Part shown: positions 1 to 7,343 of the stretch, piece by piece
Position numbering within the stretch: position 1 is the stretch's first letter
Layout of the letters: each line of letters begins with the position of its first letter
DNA from: Scleroderma bovista
Taxonomy: Eukaryota > Basidiomycota > Agaricomycetes > Boletales > Sclerodermataceae
DNA: 21,552 nt
Direction: 5' to 3'
Assembly (NCBI GenBank): GCA_037178675.1
Contig: JAYMGJ010000580.1
Span: forward strand, 1 to 21,552
The notes under the pieces: model-generated
Told to the model about the DNA's origin: nothing
Databases searched by the model: none
The model's input: only the letters and a program-made list of their open reading frames with translations
Translations under genes and position numbers: made by a program

Positions 1-600
1 CTGGGAGAGGCTGTCCTAAGAGCAGGACTTAGTGGAGATCTGCAGCAATAGCGGAGAAATGATCCAGAGAAAATACGGACTCCATAGTGAGCGATGAAGC
101 GAACGTCTGGATTGCGGGGGGAATCTGTGGGAAATGAACGGATTTGCGTCGGAACTTGACAGGCAGATAGACCACGTTCTAGGCTCTCTGACGGTATAGT
201 CACGTGCCTGATAGCTTTAGAAACGATGGAGCTATTCAAAATATCGGAATGCTGGCACTGGGCGCCTAAAAATGACATTTGGGTGCTAAAAATCATTTCT
301 TCTCTTTCTCCTTCGTTTCTCCATCAATTCTTCAGCTTCTTTGATCGTTCTGGTATGGGAGTTGGACTGCAGACATGTGCATTCCTTTCTCATACCACAA
401 TTGACTTATTCCTTCAGTTTCTTCTGCTTCTTGGCGGTTCTCGTGCGATAGATGACTGTCTGCATTGGCATTCATCTCTTGCATCAGGATAGTCTTCTTG
501 TGCGATAGATGGCTATGATGAGGGTCCGTTGTGTTTATCCTTCACATAAGGATCATTCAATATAGGTGTTATCTTCCATGTTCACTGTACCAAACCTGTT
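1..600. repeat. Dispersed repeat R1 (left copy, runs off left edge)
   Basis: This segment matches 18621-19225 in the same orientation along its whole length. The similarity stops at the shared end ACCAAACCTGTT; beyond it R1 continues with GGGTGTGTG while R2 meets a T-run. R2 is 5 bp longer, through a 4-bp insertion (AATCTGTGGG versus AATATCTTCGTGGG) and one extra G near 19029. Similarity begins at base 1, so the repeat very likely extends further left. On the minus strand R1 has an open frame across roughly 1-285 that the 4-bp insertion breaks in R2, which suggests R1 is nearer the ancestral form. I do not recognise the encoded peptide. R1 retains CpG at about a dozen sites where R2 has TG or CA. 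It could be part of a larger transposon or of a duplicated gene. Confidence 0.85.
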
Positions 601-2202
601 GGGTGTGTGACAGTGGGTATCAAGAACTGTGCTCGGTGTGCTCTCTGCTTCCAGGTGTACCAGAAGTTGACTACGAGCCAATTGTGCCAGTCCCGAAGAG
701 TCAGGATAGCTCCAGAAAATTACTGCTCAGAGTAGAGAGGATGCCGCCAACAACTGGCTGGCTGGTAGATCTCTGGGGCAGTGTTGATCCAGAAGGCTGG
801 GATGGTCGCGAGAGCAGGATCTTCATAGTGGAGCGACAGATAGTCTACTCCCATGAAGTTAGCTTGGGTGTGTGGCGTTGAGTAAGTGTGAAGCTTACCA
901 GAGGGAAGCAAATAAGACCCATGAAAAGCCCAGTGGACTATCAGGTTCTCTGGGCAAACAATGGCTAGCTCCTCACCAACCATACCTCTGACCTGACCCT
1001 GTTCTGGTTCATCATGCAGGTTTTCCCTAAGAGGAAAGGGGGTGTCATTGAGACGTCTCCAGTAAGCCGGAACGACTCCCTGCACCACTCGACAATTACC
1101 AATCCTTACAATCCTCCTCCCTTGTTCCCTTGTTCCTCTTTCCTGCATCCGTAGCTCACTTTCACTCCTGGCCAGAGGCACAGGAATGTAAATTGGCTGG
1201 AGATCAGCCTGGGTGTCAAGTCCAGGTCTACTCCAGTAGGGGGTCCGGTCAAGTCCAGACGAAAGCGGACAAGAGGGGAGATCTGGGATTTGGGCAGAGG
1301 TTAGCCAAGGCCAGAGTTGCGACCAATTGGATTCAATGACAAGGACGGCGAGCATTGATCCCTTGTGTAGGTTCCGGTCAGACAGAGAAAGAGACAGAGA
1401 CAGACTGTCATATCCATACTTTTCCCAGTCGCAACTCCAGTCTAACCCTGGCCTGCCTGACCTCTCCTTAGGCATAGACGCAACTCTGGATCTAGTCCGG
1501 CCATCTCCAGCCCCATAGCTGCACTCCAGCTCAACTCCGGTCACTACATCCATCTCTGCCTCAGGACTAACCCCTGTCTTCCTACAGACAGATCTGCAGT
1601 CTAACTCCTCCATGTCGGACCTGTACCTACCATTAGTTGCTACTCTGGTTTTATTCCGGCCACTCCCTTTGTCTGGTCTGCAATCTAGCCCAACTCCGTC
1701 TGGTACATCCAACTCTGGCTCAGGTCTGCTCCTGTTCCACTCCACTCCCTCTGTCAGGTCCACCAATGGCCTTGGACATTTCCATGTCCAACTCCGGACC
1801 TTCCTCTGGCTACTCTGCCCTTCCTCCACCTGTGCACTCCCTCCGTTCATCCACTCCCTCCACTCATCCACTCCCTCCACTCTTGCACTTCCTCCGGTCC
1901 CACTTCCTCCAGTCTCACCTCCTCCAGTCCTGGACATCGCTCCGGACTTAACATTAGTTAAGTCCACCTCCAACCCTTACTTGTCCTCTTCCGACCTAGT
2001 TCCCTTTACCTACTTGTCCCTGCATCTGCTCCATCATCCCTGTAACCCTAGTTCCCCATTTCTGCTTCCGCTCTGGTTTATTTTCCTGTCCCTGGTTTAT
2101 TTTCTTGTACCTGGTTTATTTTCCTATCTGCTTCTGCTCCATCCCTTGTCCCGACTAAGGTGTTTACTTGTCACCGTATATACTCACCTCTAGTCTCGTT
2201 AC

Positions 2203-2209
2203 TATATAA
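2203..2209 (+). promoter_or_regulatory. TATA box of LTR A
   Basis: TATATAA in the context ACTATATAAACTACTATACT. The context is shared with LTR D and, inverted, with LTR B, and lies before a conserved stretch that would hold the start site (CTCCCCACTCTGTACTACCC). Conservation in three copies supports a promoter in the LTR; activity cannot be judged. Confidence 0.55.
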
Positions 2210-2659
2210 ACTACTATACTCCGGCCTAGTAGTTTCCTTAGATCAAATCTCGACTAAGATACTCCCCACTCTGTACTACCCACTATGCTCTCCTAATCCA
2301 TCTGTTCACCTGAACTCCTGAACTCCAGCCAACTCTGGCCTCTGTCCTATCTCATCCCCTTGGTCCTATGTCTGATCCTAGCAAGTCTCCTACTTGCACA
2401 AGGGCCAAAGCCACCTCTGTCCCAGACTCGATGCTAGACCTCTCAGGACTTATCCCACCTCTGGGATGTCCTTTGCTCCAGACAAGCTGCGCTCAACTCC
2501 GGACCACTTTCCTGCAGTCCTGTCAAGACTGGTTCTCCTCGACGATCTTACTAGGAGGTCCAGGGGTGCAGGGAACTAATGAGGAGGTAAGTCCAGACAC
2601 TAGTAGGTGCTAGTTAGTGTGGAGAGTCAAGTCCGGGTCAAATGAACAAAGTCCGGGCA

Positions 2660-2857
2660 CTAGAGAAGCACAGGGAGTAAGTCCAGGTTTTTGCGGAGTA
2701 AGTCCGGACCGCGGGAAAGTGGTCCGGAGTTGAGCGCAGCTTGTCTGGAGTGAAGGACATCCCAGAGGTGGGATAGTCCTGAGAGGTCTAGCGTCGAGTC
2801 TGGGACAGAGGTGGCTTTTGCCCTTGTGCAAGTAGGAGACTTGCTAGGATCGGACAT
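2660..2857 (-). pseudogene. LTR-borne ORF (MSDPSK...), frameshifted copy in LTR B
   Basis: Starts MSDPSKSPTCTRAKATSVPD like the copies in LTRs A and D. It shifts frame after LDLSGL and ends early (65 codons). The original frame continues in another register (2610-2831, ending LTLHTN). The frameshift in the youngest copy argues against a strict requirement for the peptide. Confidence 0.35.
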
Positions 2858-3013
2858 AGGACCAAGGGGACGAGATAGGATGGAGGCCGGAGTTGGCCAG
2901 AGTTCAGGAGTTCAGATGAACAGATGGATTAGGAGAGCATAATGGGTAGTACAGAGTGGGGAGTATCTTAGTCGAGATTTGATCTAAGGACTACTAGGCC
3001 GGAGTACGGTAGT

Positions 3014-3020
3014 TTATATA
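3014..3020 (-). promoter_or_regulatory. TATA box of LTR B
   Basis: Reverse complement reads TATATAA within ACTATATAAACTAC, the conserved context of LTRs A and D. Confidence 0.5.
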
Positions 3021-3285
3021 GTAATGAAACTAAGGTGAGTATATACAGTGACAAGTAAACACCTTAATGTCGAGACAAGGGATGGAGCAGAAGCAGACAG
3101 GAAAATAAACCAGGTACAAGAAAATAAAGCAGGGACAGGAAAATAAACTGGAGCGGAAGCAGACATGGGGAGCTAGAGTTACAGGGATGACGGAGGAAAA
3201 GCAGGGACAAGGGAACTAGGTCAGAAGAGGACAGGTAAGGGTCAGAGGTGGACTTAACTAATGTTAAGTCCGGACCGATGTCCAG

Positions 3286-3360
3286 GACCGGAGGAAGTGG
3301 GACCGGAGGAAGTGGGACCAGAGGAAGTGGGACCGGAGGAAGTGGGACCAGAGGAAGTGG
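3286..3360. repeat. 15-bp minisatellite, 5 units, inside LTR B
   Basis: Five tandem copies of GACCGGAGGAAGTGG, followed by degenerate units to about 3395. Units 1, 2 and 4 have GACCGG and units 3 and 5 have GACCAG, so the only difference is a CpG/CpA exchange. LTR A has a related but shorter, more diverged array (CTTCCTCCGGTCCCACTTCC and similar) near 1888-1930. LTR D lacks the region. Array length partly explains the length differences between copies. Confidence 0.9.
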
Positions 3361-5148
3361 GACCGGAGGAAAAGCACGACCGGAGGAAGTGCAAGAGTGG
3401 AGGGAGTGCACAGGTGGAGGAAGGGCGGAGTAGCCGGAGGAAGGTCCGGAGTTGGACATGGAAATGTCCTAAGCCTTTGGTGGACCTGACAGAGGAAGCG
3501 GAGCAGGAGCAGGAGCAGAACTGAGCCGGAGTTGGATGTACCAGCCGGAGTTGGGCTACGTCGCAGACAAGGCTAAGGGAGTGGCCAGACTGAAACCGGA
3601 GTAGCGACTAGTGGTAGGTACAGGTCCGACACGGAGGAGTTAGACCGTGGATCTGTCTGTAAGAAGACAGGGGTTAGTCCTGAGGCGGAGATGGGCGTAG
3701 TGACCGGAGTTGAGCTGGAGTGCAGCTATAGGGCTGGAGATGGCTGGACTAGATCCGGAGTTGCATCTATACCTAAGGAGAGGTCAGGCGGGCCATGGTT
3801 AGACCGGAGTTGTGACTGGAAAAGTATGGATATGACAAGTCCGGACTTACTCCCCAAAAACCTGGACTTACTCCCTGTGCTTCTTTAGTGCCCAGATTTC
3901 ATTCGTTTGACACAGACTTGACTCTCTGCACTAACTAGCACCTACTAGTGTCTGGACTTACCTCCTCATTAGTTCCCTTCACCTCTGGACCTCCTAGTAA
4001 GATCATCGAGGAGAACCAGTCTTGACATGGACAAGGATCATGAGTAGTAACTTAGATGATTTCAGACTGAGGTGTACAAGGTAAACTAGAGGGTACTTAT
4101 ACGTAGAAACTAGGGTTGAGTACATATGGTGACAAGTAAACAACCTAATAGCGGACAAGGGATGACCGGAGTTAGGACTAGGTCAGGTCCGGTGAAAATG
4201 CTACAAGGTCTAGGATATATCGAGTTCATGGAGAACTCACGTCAAGGCAGGGCAGATGGTGAAGTGTAGTAAGAGTGAATGGGGTATAGACCAAGGGTCG
4301 TACTTAATGGAAGGTTATCTGCGCGTCCATGACCAGAGCAAGTGACGAGCAACTGGAGTTGGGTTAGAGAGCTGCAATGCGACCGGAGTGACCGGATAAG
4401 ACCTGGAGTTGGACATGGTTGTAACACTGGGCCTGTTCTTGTGTGAATTCCTCAAGTCAGAGTCTGATGTCTGTTCAAAGGTAATTGGCATCTGAAATGT
4501 TATCAATGAATATCTCTTCATCATATGGAAGAGACTTGATGATAACAGATTGCCAATGTCTGAACAAGACGTGGAATTGGTAGGGCAATGCCCACTGAGG
4601 ATCAGGAACAGTAATGTGACTGTCAATATAACCATAAAATCAGTCATGGGCAATGAGGGCGAGCTGTTCCTCTCTACTAAAAGGCAAAGGCCTTCTAATA
4701 TGTCCCATGTTCCCACTAAGCTCATTGGCTCTGTGGTCAGTCCTTGGTTGATACATGTGGTAGTTCTGCATAGCTTCTCTCCAATAGAAATCCACTGTTT
4801 GATGAACACTAGAAGGTGCTGTGGTATCAATTGTAACAAGTTTGTCATCATCACCAAGGGGGTTGTTAGCATTGGGGAATAATCCCACATTGTCAACAAT
4901 GGGAGGAGGAGCAGGACGTGGCTGTGAGGTAACCAAGAGACGAACTGCATAGTACACAAAAAGTGCGGCAATGTAGTTGTATCTCCAGCATTCAAACCAA
5001 AACCCAAACAAAGAATATATTTTAAGAGATATCACGGCAAAAACAAATGGTAACTCATGAAGAACTTCAGCTACAAGCTGTCTAAGATTTATAACAGAAG
5101 ACAGTGACAAAGACAGTACTGCCATGTGTGATCTGCTATGGCCTTAAA

Positions 5149-5162
5149 CAGGGCTCATAACC
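5149..5162 (-). other. Primer-binding site (half initiator tRNA-Met type)
   Basis: On the minus strand GGTTATGAGCCCTG directly follows the LTR end (...GCTACA). Its complement CAGGGCTCATAACC is the anticodon stem-loop of fungal initiator tRNA-Met (CAU anticodon). Priming from an internal site of cleaved initiator tRNA-Met is established for Drosophila copia. The same 14 bases abut the copia LTR at 9864-9877. This sets the element's orientation (minus) and marks 5163 as the LTR boundary. Confidence 0.7.
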
Positions 5163-5425
5163 TGTAGCAACAAAACTGGGGCAACAGCAATGGAGGGACG
5201 CAAGTGTACCTTTGGATAGCTAGTAGCTGGTTCTTGAAGTTGAGTGTTTGCTTGAGTAGCGAGTAATGAGAGAACAGTTGAGACTGTATTGAACTAAGGA
5301 ACTACAGGGAATCCTACAGGGTATATATACCTGTGGTACATGGTCTGTGCATAGATAGGTATTATTCTCGCCTATTTCACCATATTCCACCTAAGTGACA
5401 CCCTGTGACCTACTAACTAGTAACA
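5163..5425 (-). mobile_element. 5' LTR of the single-ORF, copia-like element
   Basis: 263 bp between the primer-binding site and 5425. In element sense it starts TGTTACTAGTTAGTAGG and ends GTTGCTACA. The left boundary is firm because of the adjacent PBS. The right boundary is inferred from the TGTTAC start, which resembles the start of the copia LTR at 10063 (TGTTACATG). A TATATATA box is present. No partner 3' LTR is visible near 600-720, so the element is 3'-truncated and no TSD pair can be tested (bases beyond 5425 read TGGTC). Confidence 0.6.
5322..5329 (-). promoter_or_regulatory. TATA box of the 5163-5425 LTR
   Basis: TATATATA, palindromic, about 100 bp inside the inferred LTR start and about 160 bp before the PBS in element orientation: a normal place for an LTR promoter. 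Confidence 0.45.
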
Positions 5426-5460
5426 TGGTCACACCCCTGTCAACGTTACTAGTTAGTAGG
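5409..5460. repeat. 16-bp perfect inverted repeat at the LTR edge
   Basis: CCTACTAACTAGTAAC (5409-5424) and GTTACTAGTTAGTAGG (5445-5460) are exact reverse complements around a 20-bp spacer. The left arm is the terminus of the LTR ending at 5425. The right arm could be the start of a second, oppositely oriented relative, but the match stops after 16 bp. It could form a hairpin. Confidence 0.8.
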
Positions 5461-5616
5461 GATAATCGGATTTGCAGCACTTCAGAACTTTCAGCAGCAC
5501 TCAGCTGTTGACTTAGAAAATTTCGGAAGTATAGAGCACAGCCACACCTAAATTAGAAGGAAGCCCCTATACCATAGGGGGTGATGAACCCTGTTTGGCC
5601 AAACACAGCCACTACT
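5461..5616. other. Non-coding, unassigned
   Basis: No gene seen. It contains a short palindrome CCCCTAT-ACC-ATAGGGG (5564-5580) and leads into the 92-bp tandem array. Confidence 0.4.
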
Positions 5617-5892
5617 CCAAAAAAGGAAATAGGGTGATCTAGATACCATTGGACTGCAATTTTCAACCTCTACACAGCCACCATGATGGCATGATGCCAT
5701 AATGACATCCAAAAAAGGTAATAGAGTGATATGGGTACCATCAGACTGCAATTTTCAACCCCTACACAGCCACCATGATGGCATCATGCCATAATGACAT
5801 CCAAAAAAGGTGATAGAGTGATATGGGTACCATCAGACTGCATTTTTCAATCTCTACATAGCCACCATGATGACATGATGACATAATAATAT
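5617..5892. repeat. Tandem array, three 92-bp units
   Basis: Units start at CCAAAAAAGG at 5617, 5709 and 5801. Each contains GGGTACCATCAGACTGC (diverged in the first), TTTTCAA..CTCTACA and CAGCCACCATGATG. Units two and three are closer to each other than to unit one. No reading frame worth noting and no known satellite family recognised. Confidence 0.85.
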
Positions 5893-6871
5893 TTAGAGGT
5901 GTAATATTTGTAATATGTGGAATAGGGGCTATTCTCAGATGCTATTATCATGCTTCAGTGTCTTACTAAAAGTCACAGTCACAAATGAGAGGAATCCAAA
6001 CATAGTCTTACATAAACAATTCATTAGATTTGACAGAGCTATGACCAAAATAAATTTTGAGACCCAGCACAAAATTTTTTGTTCAAGGTACCATCATGTA
6101 GCCATATGTTTGAGGAATCCATTCATATGTTATCTACTCAATCAACCTCCATTTGGATGAGATATAAGCAAAACATTTTCTTCAATCAACACATGAGTGA
6201 ACTTTTAGCAGGCCTTCTCCTGCCTTCCTGTACATCATTGCTGGCCCACATGCAATGTACATAGTGTTCTACAAGCCATATTAGTATATAAGACAACATC
6301 TGGATGTTTATTTTAGTGTATAAGGACCTCAGGATAAATGGTGAATATTTTAGGGGTAAAATCAAAAAAAGTGTTTGCATTTTTGATATATTTGACATAT
6401 TGACTCAGAAACTACATCCCCTTCAAGGGGTCATATGTGCTCACAACATATTATCACTGCTCGGCATGGAGTGGGCCCTCTGAGATGCTGACTCATGTTC
6501 TTCTCCTACTCATATATCACCATGGCAGGCCATTGACAGAGACAGTGGTGCCTATTGGATGGCCTAGAGTTGTGGTACTATACCATGTCCATATGGGCAT
6601 CAAATATATTGGCCATCTAACTGCTACAAGATGAGCAATTAAATAAATCACATTTTTACAACAATAGGGGCTCTATGGGCTCCCAGACTAGGTGTTGTCA
6701 ATCTGACTATCTCAGAAGCTGGGGGCCATCATATAGTATCTACTATAATACCCTCAGATCAATACTGCAGTGTGGTGACAAGGAGGAATGAAAACAACAT
6801 TCAAAAGGCATGGGAAAATACCTCAAAAATGCGGAGACTTGCAAAACATATGAAACAATTGCCATATTACA
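5893..6871. other. Unassigned AT-rich stretch, no gene recognised
   Basis: About 980 bp with only short frames on both strands (longest 81 codons), none with a recognisable motif. No missing copia RT/RNase H sequence was found here, although the copia fragment on the far side of the palindrome stops before those domains. Confidence 0.4.
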
Positions 6872-7343
6872 CAACACACAGAACTTGGCACTCTACAAAT
6901 GATGTCAATGAGTTACTGACATGTCATAAGGCTCATTAGACATATATTAGATACTGGTTAGAAGTGTAGGTCATGTCAAGTGCTACCTTGGTGATAAGAG
7001 TCATGCACACTGTAGTATTGATATGCCACAGTCATACTACTGGCACATTTTCGCAATTTTGACATTTCATCAGTGTTAATAAAAGGATATAGTATACAAT
7101 GAGTCTAATAAGTGAATAGTAATGAAATCCTTTTATTAACACTGATGAAATGTCAAAATTGCGAAAATGTGCCAGTAGTATGACTGTGGCATATCAATAC
7201 TACAGTGTGCATGACTCTTATCACCAAGGTAGCACTTGACATGACCTACACTTCTAACCAGTATCTAATATATGTCTAATGAGCCTTATGACATGTCAGT
7301 AACTCATTGACATCATTTGTAGAGTGCCAAGTTCTGTGTGTTG
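6872..7343. repeat. Perfect 217-bp inverted repeat with 38-bp spacer
   Basis: Left arm 6872-7088 and right arm 7127-7343 are exact reverse complements over all 217 positions by eye; outer ends CAACACACAG/CTGTGTGTTG, inner ends AAAAGGAT/ATCCTTTT. The spacer is 7089-7126. No TSD is apparent (left flank ATTACA, right flank GACGCA). The right outer edge coincides with the point where copia integrase similarity stops. Candidates are a foldback/MITE-like element, an inverted duplication, or an assembly fold-back artefact. The lack of any mismatch, in a region where other repeats have decayed, means very recent origin or artefact. A transcript would fold into long double-stranded RNA. Confidence 0.9.

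Larger units (their letters stand above)
2521..3837 (-). mobile_element. Solo LTR B (innermost, youngest of nest), TSD AGTCC
   Basis: Minus-strand LTR of 1317 bp inside LTR A. On the plus strand it opens TGTCAAGACTGG and closes GGATATGACA, the reverse complement of the family ends seen in A and D. It is flanked by exact 5-bp repeats AGTCC at 2516-2520 and 3838-3842, and LTR A is continuous if the insert and one AGTCC are removed. Its sequence keeps CCGG or ACG at several sites where A and D carry TG or CA variants, consistent with being the most recent insertion. It contains a 15-bp minisatellite (3286-3360), a TATA box at 3014-3020 and a frameshifted copy of the LTR-borne MSDPSK reading frame (ATG at 2857). 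Confidence 0.85.
2368..3943 (+). pseudogene. LTR-borne ~82-codon ORF (MSDPSK...), copy in LTR A
   Basis: The frame starts at ATG 2368 with MSDPSKSPTCTRAKATSVPD. LTR B interrupts it at 2520. After the insert the same frame appears to resume (GLTPQKPGLTPCASL) and to end near 3943 (LTLCTN and stop), matching the intact 82-codon copy in LTR D at 15021-15269. It lies downstream of the TATA box, in the presumed R-U5 part of the LTR. It could be a leader peptide, the start of a lost Gag, or chance. No domain recognised. Confidence 0.4.
1406..4027 (+). mobile_element. Solo LTR A (middle of nest), interrupted by LTR B
   Basis: Plus-strand LTR starting TGTCATATCCATAC (1406) and ending GGACCTCCTAG...CTTGACA (4027). 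It is interrupted at 2520 by LTR B and resumes after the second AGTCC at 3838-3842; healed length is about 1300 bp. It aligns with LTR D (14300-15358) from end to end, except that D lacks the segment after about 1768, and with LTR B in inverted orientation. The flanking pentamers are CAGAC (1401-1405) and TGGAC (4028-4032). They differ at two sites, both explicable by loss of one CpG from an ancestral CGGAC on opposite strands. A TATA box is at 2203-2209. The upstream part is pyrimidine-rich with many degenerate AACTCCGG words. Small open frames here (for example 1612-2193) look like by-products of the skewed composition. Confidence 0.8.
1214..4426 (-). mobile_element. Solo LTR C (outermost of nest), 5-bp TSD CTGGG
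   Basis: An LTR on the minus strand bounded by exact 5-bp direct repeats CTGGG at 1209-1213 and 4427-4431. On the plus strand it starts TGTCAAGTCC and ends GGTTGTAACA, so in its own sense it begins TGTTACAACC and ends CTTGACA, the TG...CA form of LTRs. Without the inner insertion (1406-4027 and one TSD copy) it is about 586 bp. The segment around 4110-4165 resembles the start-site region of LTRs A, B and D (GTGACAAGTAAAC, then GACAAGGGATG), so it is a diverged relative of that family. It landed in the 395-codon ORF without removing bases: subtracting the insert and one TSD restores the frame. No internal retrotransposon region is left, so it is a solo LTR. Five-base TSDs fit Ty3/gypsy or Ty1/copia. 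Confidence 0.8.
720..5125 (-). pseudogene. ORF of unknown function in a non-autonomous LTR element, split by nested LTRs
   Basis: The minus-strand frame starts at ATG 5125, only 23 bases past a retroviral-type primer-binding site, and ends at the stop at 720-722. Removing the nested LTR block (1214-4431, one TSD copy included) joins the two halves in frame as 396 codons with stop: 699 nt upstream and 489 nt downstream. Three in-frame TGAs interrupt the upstream half (after IAHD, ISDANYL and TDIRL). The N-terminal ~70 residues contain a long hydrophobic stretch (ELPFVFAVISLKIYSLFGFW, then YIAALFVYYAVRLLV), probably one or two membrane segments, followed by a Pro-rich linker (PRPAPPPI). The C-terminal part is rich in aromatic residues, with motifs IVHWAFHGSYLLPSGK, YLSLHYEDP and YQPASCWRHPLY. 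There is no zinc knuckle, protease, integrase or RT motif. Function is unknown; it may be a captured gene or an element-specific protein. The 417-codon open frame at 720-1973 is a chimera of this ORF and inserted LTR sequence. Confidence 0.65.

Noticed and set aside
720..1973. 417-codon minus-strand frame as a single gene
   Set aside because: It runs from LTR A through LTR C into the 3' part of the unknown ORF. The TSD boundaries at 1209-1213 and 1401-1405 show it is a chimera created by insertion.
1612..2193. 193-codon plus-strand Ser/Pro/Leu-rich frame
   Set aside because: It lies in the pyrimidine-rich LTR and is not preserved in LTR D. A product of base composition.
3248..3524. Gly/Arg/Glu-rich repeat peptides
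   Set aside because: They only translate the 15-bp minisatellite inside LTR B.
4315..5007. 230-codon minus-strand frame
   Set aside because: It is out of register with the ORF that joins in frame across the LTR nest, and it crosses the TSD at 4427. A shadow.
5149..5162. tRNA gene (initiator Met) because of the anticodon-arm match
   Set aside because: Only 14 bases match, with no acceptor, D or T arms nearby. The position beside an LTR explains it as a primer site.
6872..7343. CRISPR-like or terminator structure
   Set aside because: One long palindrome with a single spacer in fungal DNA. No repeat-spacer array.
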